In this document: piece after piece, positions 1 to 9,278 of the stretch
Position numbering within the stretch: the first letter of the stretch is position 1
Layout of the letters: the number at the start of each line of letters is the position of its first letter
Source: an uncultured Prevotellaceae bacterium
GTDB lineage: Bacteria > Bacteroidota > Bacteroidia > Bacteroidales > Bacteroidaceae
DNA length: 64,000 bases
NCBI GenBank assembly: GCA_947167455.1
Contig: CAMVIB010000010.1
Span: 1-64,000, forward strand
Direction: 5' to 3'
Notes under the pieces: model-generated
Database searches by the model: none
Told to the model about the DNA's origin: nothing
Seen by the model: the letters and a program-made list of their open reading frames with translations, nothing else
Program-made: the position numbers and the translations under genes

Positions 1-192
1 CACTTTATTCTTGATTAGCTCAAGCTTTACCAACCGGAAAAATCCGCTGAGCCGCGAAAGTTGAGTAAATATCACATTGTTCGAGTCGAGAGCGGGGCGC
101 CAGCCAAGGGCGTTGATGACATGTGCGAAGGGCTGTCACCGCGACACACAGAGACCTTGCGCCGGGTGTGGAAAAGGGAGATTGCAGCAACG

Positions 193-1173
193 CTAAAGGT
201 TGGCAATGAGCCACGCGACATAGCCTACGTAGGCGGCGGTGAGGAAAAGTCCTTCCCAACGTGCGATGCGATGTTGAGTCTTCGAGAAAAGCCAGAACAG
301 CACTCCGCTGCAAATCAGCATTGTCATATCAAGCTTTGAGATGCCAGCGACAGGCATAGGCGTTATGACAGAGCACAGTCCGAGGATCCAGAAGATGTTG
401 AAGAGATTGCTTCCTATGACATTACCTATTGCCAATCCGCTCTGTCCCTTTCGCGCTGCTATGATGCTCGTGGCCAGCTCTGGCAGCGACGTCCCTCCGG
501 CCACGAGCGTGAGACCTATCACCGCCTCTGAAATGCCCAACTCACGAGCTATGGCCGAGGCCCCGTTGACGAAGAGCTGGCCTCCGAATATCAGGCCGGC
601 AAGACCGAGCAGGATAAAGATAATGATTTTCCATAAGGGGAGTTCCGGCTGCCTGGCTTCGGCAGAGTCGCCATCCTTGGCCTCTGCCCCCGCGCTGTCG
701 TTGTGCGCTATGGCAAAAGTATAGGCCATGAATACGGCGAAGAAGCCCAGCAGGACAATGCCGTCGCCACGTGTCAGAATGTCTGTCGAGGCGTTGTCGT
801 CGAGTAACGTGTCGAGGCAGAGTGCTGCCAGCACGATACTGGCAAGTATTGAGAAAGGTATGTCCTTGCGGACTGTCGATGCCTGCACGGCGATGGGAGC
901 GACAGCTGCCGTAACGCCCACTATCATCAGCGTGTTGAAGATGTTGGAACCTACGACGTTGCCGATACCCATTGCCGGCGACCCGTCAATGCTGGCAAGG
1001 AAGCTCACTACGAACTCCGGCAACGACGTGCCCATGGCCACGATGGTCAGACCGATAACGAGTTCGGAGATAGCACAGCGGCGTGCTATGGCTACAGAGC
1101 CGTCGGTGAGCTTGTCGGCGCCAACGAGCACGAGTGCAGCGCCGATGATGGTGAGAAGGATATTCAGTAACAT
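193..1173 (-). CDS. Calcium/sodium antiporter, CaCA family (YrbG-like)
   Basis: This 326-residue integral inner-membrane exchanger is predicted to extrude Ca2+ (or another cation) against Na+ or H+. The two inverted alpha-repeats that define the family are visible: GTSLPE at residues 48-53 with GNVVGSN at 71-77, and GTSLPE at 227-232 with GNVIGSN at 250-256. A hydrophilic, acidic linker lies between them near residues 158-178. Length and duplicated layout match full-length bacterial YrbG-type proteins. It stands alone on the minus strand, divergent from the small gene at 1382. The exact ion specificity cannot be read from sequence. Confidence 0.93.
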   Translation of the reverse strand: MLLNILLTIIGAALVLVGADKLTDGSVAIARRCAISELVIGLTIVAMGTSLPEFVVSFLASIDGSPAMGIGNVVGSNIFNTLMIVGVTAAVAPIAVQASTVRKDIPFSILASIVLAALCLDTLLDDNASTDILTRGDGIVLLGFFAVFMAYTFAIAHNDSAGAEAKDGDSAEARQPELPLWKIIIFILLGLAGLIFGGQLFVNGASAIARELGISEAVIGLTLVAGGTSLPELATSIIAARKGQSGLAIGNVIGSNLFNIFWILGLCSVITPMPVAGISKLDMTMLICSGVLFWLFSKTQHRIARWEGLFLTAAYVGYVAWLIANL

Positions 1174-1381
1174 AGGTGGCAGGTGTGTTTTTTACAGTGT
1201 AATACGTGTTGTCTGATGGTGAAAGAATATGTGGTGAAAGAGGGAAAAAAGGCCTGATGTGCGTTTTTTTGTGCGAAAGATATCACGGTGTGGAGTTTTT
1301 TGCTTATCTTCGCGCTCGAAATCCTAATGAGACGGTGTCACAGCTGTGTTTCGGCACTGACAAAACAAATGTCCAACAGAG

Positions 1382-1630
1382 ATGGCGAAGAATCAAGATC
1401 ACAATTTCGTAAGATGTCTGAACTGCAAGCACGCTACTTTCATGCAGTGGTATGAGAATCCCGTGGTGGCATATTGCTCTGTCGCTAAGGAGCGTCTGGT
1501 GGCTAACTCAAAACGTGTTTGCAAGATGTTCGTAGAATCGGGAGTTACCCATCCGCAAATAGAGCATCACGATGACTATCGTGAAGAGCAGGCTAAGTTG
1601 CAACACTTGTTCTACACCGGCGACTTGTAA
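1382..1630 (+). CDS. Small conserved Cys-containing protein of unknown function
   Basis: This is an 82-residue soluble protein with no signal peptide. It has cysteines in a CLNC arrangement near residues 13-16, then single cysteines near 32 and 47, which could form a small metal site. I recognise it only as a type of short hypothetical protein seen in Bacteroidales. It is convergent with the WalJ-like hydrolase, with about 24 bp between the stop codons. The upstream sequence TTTTTTGCTTATCTTCG (about 1297-1313) resembles a weak Bacteroidales -7 element. No function is assigned. Confidence 0.7.
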   Translation: MAKNQDHNFVRCLNCKHATFMQWYENPVVAYCSVAKERLVANSKRVCKMFVESGVTHPQIEHHDDYREEQAKLQHLFYTGDL

Positions 1631-1654
1631 GATGCTGTTTCCGGGGGGGGGATG

Positions 1655-2461
1655 CTATTCCACGAAATCGTAGATGCTACTTGGCATCCTGCGTTTCAGG
1701 ACATCGAGATTGAAATCTGCGCCGCAGATGATGCCGTAGGAGCGCAGCGTTGTCTCTACGGTCTTGCGCGCCAGTTCGGGATGGTTGTTTTCCTCGCTGA
1801 GGTGGCATAGCCACACGTGTCGCAATGTCGGCGTAGAAGACCCTGCGAGCAACTCTGCCGCCTCGATGTTGCTGAGATGTCCGTTAGGCCCTGAGATACG
1901 TCCTTTGAGATATGCGGGATATGGCCCTGCCATGAGCATCTCACGGTCGTGGTTGCTCTCGAGGACGAGGAAATTGGCAGCCGAGACTTCATCCTTGATG
2001 CGTTCCGTGATATGGCCGACATCGGTGATGAGGCAGAAGCGCACGCCTTGGCTTTCAACGCGATAACCGCAACAGTCATTGCTGTCATGGGGCACGTCGA
2101 AAGCTGTGACTGTCATATTGGCGATGTTGATGGGCTGGTCTTTCTCGATGAAACGCTTCGCCTCAGCGCGTAGGCGTGGAGACACACAGTAGTTGCGTGC
2201 GATGCCCTCATGCACACGCTCCGTGGCGAAAATGGGCAGCGCAAACTCCTGTGCCAAGCGTCCCACAGCCTTGATGTGATCGGCATGGTCGTGGGTGACA
2301 AACACGGCCTTGATATGGCCTATTGGCAGCTCGGCATTTTGGAAATGACGTTTTATGGTCTTTACAGAAAGGCCGGCATCAATAAGGATGCCTCCCTCCT
2401 CTGTCCATAAGTAATAGCTATTGCCGCTGCTGCCGCTGCCAAGACAAAAGAACTTTAGCAT
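1655..2461 (-). CDS. MBL-fold metallo-hydrolase, WalJ/YycJ-like
   Basis: This 268-residue metallo-beta-lactamase-fold protein begins with MLKFFCLGSGSSGNSYYLW, the usual N-terminus of the YycJ/WalJ group. The metal-binding HxHxDH motif appears as THDHADH, and further conserved His/Asp residues follow (TDVGH, SNHD, HLS). The family is cytoplasmic and has been linked to DNA repair or cell-wall coordination in other phyla; substrate unknown. I chose the start at 2461 rather than 2491 because it gives the conserved N-terminus and sits behind a -7 element at 2489-2496. Confidence 0.87.
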   Translation of the reverse strand: MLKFFCLGSGSSGNSYYLWTEEGGILIDAGLSVKTIKRHFQNAELPIGHIKAVFVTHDHADHIKAVGRLAQEFALPIFATERVHEGIARNYCVSPRLRAEAKRFIEKDQPINIANMTVTAFDVPHDSNDCCGYRVESQGVRFCLITDVGHITERIKDEVSAANFLVLESNHDREMLMAGPYPAYLKGRISGPNGHLSNIEAAELLAGSSTPTLRHVWLCHLSEENNHPELARKTVETTLRSYGIICGADFNLDVLKRRMPSSIYDFVE

Positions 2462-2488
2462 AGCTGTTTCGTTTTTATACTTTGGCTG

Positions 2489-2496
2489 CAAAATTA
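2489..2496 (-). promoter_or_regulatory. Bacteroidales -7 promoter element for the WalJ-like gene
   Basis: On the minus strand this reads TAATTTTG, matching the Bacteroidetes TAnnTTTG consensus, 28 bp upstream of the chosen start codon. No well-spaced TTTG -33 box is evident. Confidence 0.55.
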
Positions 2497-2614
2497 CAAA
2501 AAAAAATGCATACTAAGTCAACAAATTCTTTTTTTTTGAACTTTATGCTATAGAAAGTGACAAAGAAGTGTCAAAAGAGCATATCGCAGCTGCCGTAGGG
2601 CGTTATTTCCCTTA

Positions 2615-4957
2615 TCAGAATGGCAGGCCTACGGCAAAATGCAGATGGAAGTCACGCTTGAAGTTTGGATGAATGATAGGGTAGTGGTTTCTGCCTTTTG
2701 GGGTGGCGGGGTCAATGGCCTTCATGCCCGCATCAAGTCGCACCAGGAAATATCCGAAATTCAGTCGCAGTCCCAGGCCATAGGCCACTGCTATCTGTCG
2801 CCAGAACTCGTCGATGCGGAACTGGCCTCCAGGCTGTTCGGGATAGTCGCGCAGTGTCCAGACGTTGCCGGCATCGACAAAGGCGGCACCATCCATCTTC
2901 CAGAACAAATGTGTGCGCCACTCGGCACTGAGATCCAGCTTCATGTCGCCCGTCTGGCGTATGAAATCGACACGTCCGTCCGACCCGCCGAAGCTACCGG
3001 GTCCCAGGCCACGCACCGCCCAGCCACGCACGCTATTGGCACCGCCGCTGAAATAGCGCTTCTCGTATGGAAGGACATCGGAGTTGCCGTAGGGCACGGC
3101 AACGCCGAATGCGGCATGCACGGCAAACGAGTTGCGTCGGTCAATGCGGAAGTTCTTGGCAAAGTCAAAGTCGAGCTTCGCGTATTGTGCGTAGCGGATA
3201 TTGAAGAGGGTGTAGGCATTCAGCTCATTGGAGTACTGCGCCTTGAAGATGCGCGACATGGCATTGAGGAGATTGCCTGCCGTCTCCACACGCAGACGGA
3301 TGCTATATGTGTTTGTGGCTTGCGTCGTGTTCTGTTGGGATGCGGGTATGTTAGTGAAGTTGAAGCTATATGCCCATCGCATGATGAAGAGGTCGGAGTA
3401 ATTGTAGCGCAACACGGCATTGCGTTTGCTGTTGTCGTCGGAGAGATACTCTTCGGCGAACGTGTCACTGATCCACGGCATAAAGACATAGTTGAGATCC
3501 ACGGCATCGATACGATGCTGAAGGCGTCCTTCGCTACTGCTCCACTGATAGCGCCAGGATGCCGTTAGCACACGGCGATGGAACTCGGGCCGATCCTGCG
3601 AATTGTAGCGCAGCGACGCTATGCTCTGTGCGTTGGATGAGTTGCGGAATGCCCTTCGCAGGAAGGGAAATACGAATTCGGGGAAATGCAGCTCCACCTC
3701 GCCACCATACTCGATATAGTTCTGGTCGGCATAGCCCTTAAGACCCTTGATGGCCTCAAAAGCCCCCCTTAGCTTGAGGCTCAGCATAGTGGAACGTCTG
3801 AAGAGATTGCGGTTCTGATAGCCGATGCTCATTGCCGCGCCGAAGTCTCCGGCGGAGTTTGTGCCTTCGACATCCAAGGACACGCCGTGACGGCGTGCCG
3901 TGACGAGGCTCACGTTGGCATTGAGGAGTTCGGGATTCGTGGCATCGGGTTCGACGGCGATGCTTGTACCCACGAGAGCCGACAGTGCCGAGAGTGAGGC
4001 ATAAGTAGAATGAATGGCGCTGTCGCTGACGAGTTCGCCCTCACGAAGCTTGCTCTTGGCGATGACGAACGATGGTGCGAGCTGCTTTTTGCCTCGAAAG
4101 TAGAAAATGCCGTCGGGAGTTGCTACGCTGTCGATAGTGGTGTGGAGCGTGTCGAGCTGAAGTGCTGAGACATCGATGTCTGTCAGATAGCGTATGCGCC
4201 CCAGACGATAGCGCGGATGCTGCATGAGAGTGTCGGGCATGCCCGTTGGTCGGTAGAGGGGTATGTGCATGGTCAGCTCCACACGGTTCTGGCCTAACGT
4301 AGTGTCTGCCTCAAAGCGTATGTCACTCTTCGTGAAGCGGTGGTAACCAAGGTCTTGGAGCACGTCGGCGATGCGCGAGCGTTCGCTGTCGAGGACATTG
4401 ATGTCAAAGCGCATGCCCTCATGCAGGAGCGAGTGGGCTGTGTCGGTCGCGAGGATAGAGTCGATAGTGTGGTCTGCTATGTGCCGTCGCAGCATGGACA
4501 CGATATATGGTTTCCCGGCATGTACATTATATGTCAGCGTGGCATAACGCTTGCGGATATTTGCATCGACGTCAACCGTCGCCGTGAGGAAGCCGAGATT
4601 GCGGGTTGCTGCCGTCATTGCCTCGCATGCACGCTGTGCGAGGATGCTGTCATAAACGACAGGAGCCTCACCTATGCGTCGGAAGAAACGGTTTATGCGT
4701 CGGGTGCTGTCTGTACCGCTGATGCAATAGACCGCCAACGGCACTTTCAGCAGGCTGAACCATCTTGAATTGGGATGTTGGCGCACGTAGCCCTTGAGCA
4801 TCGAGGACGTCACGTCAGGTTGGTCGGTATTGACCTTGACATGGTCGAGAATCACTTCATCGCCGGACAGGAAGCGTGTCGGCGCACAACCTATGAGGAG
4901 CAACATGGCCAGCGTGGCCACCAGCATGTCGTATATAATTTGGCGACGGTTGCACAT
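2615..4957 (-). CDS. tamL: Omp85-family outer membrane assembly lipoprotein (TamL-like)
   Basis: This 780-residue protein has a lipoprotein signal peptide ending in LLLIGC (Cys24 is the lipidated residue). POTRA-like repeats follow, then a C-terminal Omp85 barrel carrying the diagnostic SVRGW signature in a GGANSVRGW segment. In Bacteroidota, lipidated BamA-like proteins of this size are called TamL; they work with TamB in inserting or exporting envelope proteins. It is the last gene of a minus-strand series crp-like / trmH-like / tamL, with 39 bp to the methyltransferase stop. Assignment to TamL rather than another BamA paralog rests on the lipobox and length. Confidence 0.85.
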   Translation of the reverse strand: MCNRRQIIYDMLVATLAMLLLIGCAPTRFLSGDEVILDHVKVNTDQPDVTSSMLKGYVRQHPNSRWFSLLKVPLAVYCISGTDSTRRINRFFRRIGEAPVVYDSILAQRACEAMTAATRNLGFLTATVDVDANIRKRYATLTYNVHAGKPYIVSMLRRHIADHTIDSILATDTAHSLLHEGMRFDINVLDSERSRIADVLQDLGYHRFTKSDIRFEADTTLGQNRVELTMHIPLYRPTGMPDTLMQHPRYRLGRIRYLTDIDVSALQLDTLHTTIDSVATPDGIFYFRGKKQLAPSFVIAKSKLREGELVSDSAIHSTYASLSALSALVGTSIAVEPDATNPELLNANVSLVTARRHGVSLDVEGTNSAGDFGAAMSIGYQNRNLFRRSTMLSLKLRGAFEAIKGLKGYADQNYIEYGGEVELHFPEFVFPFLRRAFRNSSNAQSIASLRYNSQDRPEFHRRVLTASWRYQWSSSEGRLQHRIDAVDLNYVFMPWISDTFAEEYLSDDNSKRNAVLRYNYSDLFIMRWAYSFNFTNIPASQQNTTQATNTYSIRLRVETAGNLLNAMSRIFKAQYSNELNAYTLFNIRYAQYAKLDFDFAKNFRIDRRNSFAVHAAFGVAVPYGNSDVLPYEKRYFSGGANSVRGWAVRGLGPGSFGGSDGRVDFIRQTGDMKLDLSAEWRTHLFWKMDGAAFVDAGNVWTLRDYPEQPGGQFRIDEFWRQIAVAYGLGLRLNFGYFLVRLDAGMKAIDPATPKGRNHYPIIHPNFKRDFHLHFAVGLPF

Positions 4958-4996
4958 CCTGATGTTTGCTATGACCTGTTAGGACGGGGAGAGTGG

Positions 4997-5788
4997 TTAT
5001 CGTTGCACAGCGAGAGCCTGACGTCGGAACTCGGCAAGGATGATTGCCGTTGCCACGCCGACATTGAGACTTTCGGTGGTTGCTGCTCCGGGCGGGAAAG
5101 AGGGTATCAGCAGCTTATGTCTGCATGCTGTTGCCACTTCGCGTGTCACGCCACGGCCTTCGTTGCCCATCACGATGACCCCGTGCTGCGGAAGTTGTGA
5201 CTGCCACAAAGGTTCGCCGTCGAGAGCCGTAGCCACGCAAGGTGCAGATTGGGGCAGCGACCTCAGTGTCTCACATAAATTAATATAATGAACGCGCACG
5301 CGCGCGAGGCCGCCCATGGATGCCTGAACGGCCTTGGGGCTCCATACGTCTGCCGTGCTCTCGGAGCACCAGATGTCCTTAACCCCGAACCAGTCTGCCA
5401 GCCGCACGATAGTTCCTATATTGCCGGGATCTTGCACGCCATCGAGAGCCAGATTCAGGTTTGATGTCATGGCCTGCACGGGATCTACGTGATAAGAAGG
5501 GATCTCGAACAGTGCCAATACGCCCTGAGGTGTCTGTAAAAAGCTCGCCCTCTCCAATTCTGCCGGTTTGACCAACTCTACCTCGGCATCAGAATTTCTG
5601 CACAGTCTTATGTATGCATCCCGGTTGTCTGCTGCCCATTCTGAAGATAACAGGAGGAAATTGCATTTCAGATAACACATCAGCTCGGACACCAACTTAG
5701 GGCCTTCGGCAACGAACAGTCCTGATGCTCGGCGACCCTTGCGTGTGTCAAGGCTGCGAATCAGTCGGAGTCTGGACTTACTCAACAT
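4997..5788 (-). CDS. TrmH/SpoU-family RNA 2'-O-methyltransferase
   Basis: This 263-residue protein has the SPOUT motifs in order: LDGVQDPGNIGTIVR (motif 1), VIMGNEGRGV (motif 2) and a C-terminal SLNVGVATAIILAEF (motif 3). An N-terminal substrate-binding domain precedes the knotted SAM-binding domain, as in 23S rRNA or tRNA ribose methyltransferases such as RlmB and TrmH. The exact nucleotide target cannot be inferred. Its start overlaps the stop of the upstream Crp-like gene by 11 bp, so the two are probably co-translated. Confidence 0.88.
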   Translation of the reverse strand: MLSKSRLRLIRSLDTRKGRRASGLFVAEGPKLVSELMCYLKCNFLLLSSEWAADNRDAYIRLCRNSDAEVELVKPAELERASFLQTPQGVLALFEIPSYHVDPVQAMTSNLNLALDGVQDPGNIGTIVRLADWFGVKDIWCSESTADVWSPKAVQASMGGLARVRVHYINLCETLRSLPQSAPCVATALDGEPLWQSQLPQHGVIVMGNEGRGVTREVATACRHKLLIPSFPPGAATTESLNVGVATAIILAEFRRQALAVQR

Positions 5789-6362
5789 GCGCGGCGCGGA
5801 CTCGGCTTAGTGTCTCAGGTGTCATCTGCAGGAATGACGCGACATGCACCATAGGTGCGCGCAGTACGATCTCCGGCTTCGTCTTCAGCAGACGCAGATA
5901 TCGTTCCGAGGCATTCTCGAAGCGCTGGCTGTCGGCATGTTCCTGCGATGATATGAGTGCATGTTCGAGAATCTTGCGGTAGAGGCGTTCTATCTCCTTG
6001 TCGTTCTCGATGAGCTGAGTGAGCACATCGTAGGGTATGCCATAGAGCCACGAGTTCTCGAGCGCTTCCACGATGAGGCGTGAGGGTTGCTGCTTGAGAA
6101 AGCTCTCAATGCAAATCACGATGCGACCCTCATAGGAGAAATGCTCTGTCACATCGCGGCTGTTCTTGTAGTAGAACTGTCGCACCATTCCACGCTCGAC
6201 ATAATACATGTACTTGCACACATCTCCCTCCTTCATCAACTTGTCACCTTTCATGGCCTTGAAAGGTACGAGCAACTCTGAGAGGGTATCTATACCACTG
6301 GGAGTGAGAGTGCAGTAGCGTCGAGCTATCTCGCGTGCGATGTCACGTCTTTTGTCTGTCAT
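5778..6362 (-). CDS. Crp/Fnr-family transcriptional regulator
   Basis: This 194-residue protein has an N-terminal cyclic-nucleotide-binding-like barrel, including an EGDVCKYMYYVERG segment. A long dimerisation helix follows, and then a short C-terminal helix-turn-helix (VASFLQMTPETLSRVRA). There is no Fnr-type cysteine cluster, so an iron-sulfur sensor is unlikely. The ligand is unknown; many Bacteroidales members of this type do not bind cAMP detectably. It heads the operon with the TrmH-like and TamL genes. Confidence 0.87.
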   Translation of the reverse strand: MTDKRRDIAREIARRYCTLTPSGIDTLSELLVPFKAMKGDKLMKEGDVCKYMYYVERGMVRQFYYKNSRDVTEHFSYEGRIVICIESFLKQQPSRLIVEALENSWLYGIPYDVLTQLIENDKEIERLYRKILEHALISSQEHADSQRFENASERYLRLLKTKPEIVLRAPMVHVASFLQMTPETLSRVRAAHVE

Positions 6363-6485
6363 CTTTTTAAGTTAGTGAGTGTTTACGTTGGTGTGTTCCG
6401 AATAGAGTGTTGAGGGTAGAGGGTAAATGATATTTGTTCTGTTACGTGTGCGTGAGGTCATGGCATTTCCGGCCGGCGGCGGCGT

Positions 6486-8270
6486 TCAGTCGAGTTTCAG
6501 TACGGCGAGGAATGCTTTCTGCGGCACCTGGACGTTCCCAATCTGTTTCATACGCTTCTTGCCTCGCTTCTGCTTCTCGAGGAGTTTACGCTTACGGCTT
6601 ACATCGCCGCCGTAGCATTTCGCCGTCACGTCCTTACGCACTTGCTTGACAGTCTCACGTGCTATGATCTTTGCACCTATTGCAGCCTGTATGGCGATGT
6701 CGAACTGCTGGCGTGGCAGCAGCTCCTTGAGCTTCTCGCACATGCGTCTGCCGAAGTCCACGGAGTTATCGACATGTGTGAGTGTGGAGAGGGCATCAAC
6801 AGGTTCGCCGTTAAGCAGGATGTCGAGTTTCACGAGTCGTGACGGGCGGAAGCCATCCTGATGGTAGTCGAACGATGCATATCCCTTCGAAATGCTCTTG
6901 AGCTTGTCATAGAAGTCAATGACTATTTCGCCCAAGGGCATGTGGAACTGTATCTCCACGCGGTTGCCACTGATGAAATCCTGCTTGATGAGTTCGCCGC
7001 GCTTGCCCAGGCAGAGAGTCATAATCGGCCCTATATAGTTGGTGTTGGTGATGACCGAGGCGTGGATGTATGGTTCCTCGATATGGTCGATGAGTGTCGG
7101 ATCGGGCATCCCGGCGGGATTGTGCACCTCCTTGCATGTACCCTGTTTGTCATAGACGAGGTATGACACGTTGGGGACGGTGGTTATCACATCCATGTTG
7201 AACTCCCGGTCGAGGCGCTCCTGCACGATCTCCATGTGCAGCAGTCCGAGGAATCCGCAGCGGAAGCCGAAGCCCAGCGCCACGCTGGACTCGGGCTGGA
7301 ATGTCAGCGACGCATCGTTGAGCTGTAGCTTCTCCAGAGATGCTCTCAGATTCTCAAAGTCCTCTGTCTCTATGGGATAGACGCCGGCGAAGACCATGGG
7401 CTTCACCTCCTCGAAACCGGCGATGGCTGGCGTCTGCGATGCTGTGGCGACATGGGTGATGGTATCGCCCACCTTAACCTCGGTGGCCGTCTTGATGCCG
7501 CTGACGATATAGCCCACGTCACCGCAATGCAGTTCCGTGCGTGGCACCATATCCATCTTCAGTACACCTATCTCGTCGGCATTGTACTCTTTGCCGGTAT
7601 TTATGAACACCACGTTGTCGCCCTTGCGGATGCTTCCGTTCACTATCTTGAAGTATGCTATTATCCCTCGGAAGGAATTGAAGACCGAATCGAAGATGAG
7701 AGCCTGCAGCGGAGCGCTCTCATCGCCTGTGGGACACGGTATGCGATTGACAACAGCATTGAGGATGTCATCAACGCCCTGGCCTGTCTTGCCGCTGGCA
7801 CGTATTATCTCTTCGCGCTTGCAGCCCAGGAGGTCGATAATCTCGTCTTCCACTTCATCGGGCATGGCATTAGGCATATCGCACTTGTTGACGACGGGGA
7901 TTATCTCCAAGTCGTGGTCGATAGCCATATAGAGGTTGGAAATCGTCTGTGCCTGAACGCCTTGCGTTGCATCTACCACCAACAGCGCTCCCTCGCAAGC
8001 CGCAATGCTCCGGCTGACTTCGTAGCTGAAGTCAACATGTCCCGGAGTGTCAATGAGGTTGAGAGTGTATCGCTCGCCATCGCGCACATATTCCATCTGG
8101 ATGGCATGGCTTTTGATGGTAATGCCACGCTCACGCTCGAGGTCCATGTCATCGAGCATCTGACCTTCTGTTACCTGGATGGTGTTTGTCCGTTCGAGGA
8201 GACGGTCGGCCAATGTGCTCTTGCCATGGTCTATATGGGCTATGATACAAAAGTTACGAATATGTTTCAT
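6486..8270 (-). CDS. lepA: Elongation factor 4 (LepA), ribosomal back-translocase GTPase
   Basis: This 594-residue translational GTPase begins [19 protein letters not shown], giving the G1 motif directly. DTPGH (G3) and NKCD (G4) follow, then the EF-G-like domains and the LepA-specific C-terminal domain ending near [16 protein letters not shown]. LepA acts on stalled or mistranslocated ribosomes. The longer reading frame back to 8375 is rejected: the -7 element at 8276-8283 lies inside it, and the conserved family N-terminus starts at 8270. The transcript may be leaderless. Confidence 0.97.
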   Translation of the reverse strand: MKHIRNFCIIAHIDHGKSTLADRLLERTNTIQVTEGQMLDDMDLERERGITIKSHAIQMEYVRDGERYTLNLIDTPGHVDFSYEVSRSIAACEGALLVVDATQGVQAQTISNLYMAIDHDLEIIPVVNKCDMPNAMPDEVEDEIIDLLGCKREEIIRASGKTGQGVDDILNAVVNRIPCPTGDESAPLQALIFDSVFNSFRGIIAYFKIVNGSIRKGDNVVFINTGKEYNADEIGVLKMDMVPRTELHCGDVGYIVSGIKTATEVKVGDTITHVATASQTPAIAGFEEVKPMVFAGVYPIETEDFENLRASLEKLQLNDASLTFQPESSVALGFGFRCGFLGLLHMEIVQERLDREFNMDVITTVPNVSYLVYDKQGTCKEVHNPAGMPDPTLIDHIEEPYIHASVITNTNYIGPIMTLCLGKRGELIKQDFISGNRVEIQFHMPLGEIVIDFYDKLKSISKGYASFDYHQDGFRPSRLVKLDILLNGEPVDALSTLTHVDNSVDFGRRMCEKLKELLPRQQFDIAIQAAIGAKIIARETVKQVRKDVTAKCYGGDVSRKRKLLEKQKRGKKRMKQIGNVQVPQKAFLAVLKLD

Positions 8271-8275
8271 GGCTG

Positions 8276-8283
8276 CAAAGATA
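8276..8283 (-). promoter_or_regulatory. -7 promoter element of lepA, abutting the start codon
   Basis: On the minus strand this reads TATCTTTG, a perfect TAnnTTTG match. Only five bases (CAGCC) separate it from the lepA ATG. Because transcription usually starts several bases after this box, the mRNA would begin at or beside the start codon. Confidence 0.65.
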
Positions 8284-8421
8284 GTGATATTCTGTGTATC
8301 AGACAAGGATTTGTTGATTTTTTTTAGAGAAAAGGTCCATAAGAAAACGCGAATGGGGTGAGACACCACAGACATAGGTATCTCCCCCCATTGACGATGT
8401 TTGTTTTCTGTAAGTTTCGGC

Positions 8422-9150
8422 CTACTCCTCGGGCTTCATGTTGGTATAGACCGTCTGCACGTCATCGAATTCCTCGAGGCGCTCAATCATCTTATTGATT
8501 GTCTCTCGCTGCTCGTCGGTGACATCCTTAAGGTCGTTGGGGATATAGGTGAACTCACCGCCGACATCCTCGAAGCCTTGCTCCTCGAGATGCTTTTGTA
8601 TGGCACCATAGCTCTTGGGGTCGCCATAGATGGTGAGTGTGCCTTCCTCGTCGTCCTCATCGTACTCATCCTCAACGCCATAGTCGATGAGGTCGAGAAT
8701 GAGTTCATCCATGTCTATGCCATCCTTCTTCTTGAAGGTGAAGACAGCCTTGTGGTCGAAGAGGAACGCCAGTGACCCCATCGTACCGAGGTTGCCGCCG
8801 AACTTATTGAAGACAGACCGCACGTCGGCCACGGTGCGGGTGGGGTTGTCGGTCAGTGTGTCCACAAAGATTGCTATGCCATGTGGCCCATAGCCTTCGT
8901 AGGTCATGCCTTTGTAGTCACTCTGGTCCTTGCCCATAGCGTTCTTGATGGCGCGGTCGATGTTGTCCTTTGGCATGTTCTCGCGCTTGCAGGTGGCAAT
9001 GATGCCGCGCAACGTTGGGTTCATGTCGGGATCTGGTCCGCCGGCCTTAACAGCGATGGCGATTTGCTTTCCCAGCTTGGTGAACGTCTTTGCCATGTGG
9101 CCCCAGCGCTTCAGCTTGGCGGCCTTACGATATTCGAATGCTCTTCCCAT
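8422..9150 (-). CDS. YebC/PmpR-family protein
   Basis: This 242-residue protein begins [21 protein letters not shown], the characteristic start of YebC/TACO1 proteins, so 9150 is chosen over 9171. The conserved [12 protein letters not shown] and [12 protein letters not shown] stretches are present, and the C-terminus is acidic. Family members have been described as DNA-binding regulators and, more recently, as ribosome-associated factors that relieve stalling on proline stretches. It lies between lepA and pheT on the same strand with gaps of over 120 bp, so operon membership is uncertain. Confidence 0.93.
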   Translation of the reverse strand: MGRAFEYRKAAKLKRWGHMAKTFTKLGKQIAIAVKAGGPDPDMNPTLRGIIATCKRENMPKDNIDRAIKNAMGKDQSDYKGMTYEGYGPHGIAIFVDTLTDNPTRTVADVRSVFNKFGGNLGTMGSLAFLFDHKAVFTFKKKDGIDMDELILDLIDYGVEDEYDEDDEEGTLTIYGDPKSYGAIQKHLEEQGFEDVGGEFTYIPNDLKDVTDEQRETINKMIERLEEFDDVQTVYTNMKPEE

Positions 9151-9278
9151 GAGAGTAAATAAAACGGACATTGCCCGCTCCCGCTTTATGAGTGGAGGGG
9201 CATAATCCTTTGCTATTGGTTATTTAATTGATGAATAGTTCATGAAATGTCGTGAGTGATTGTGAGAGACGGCATCCG

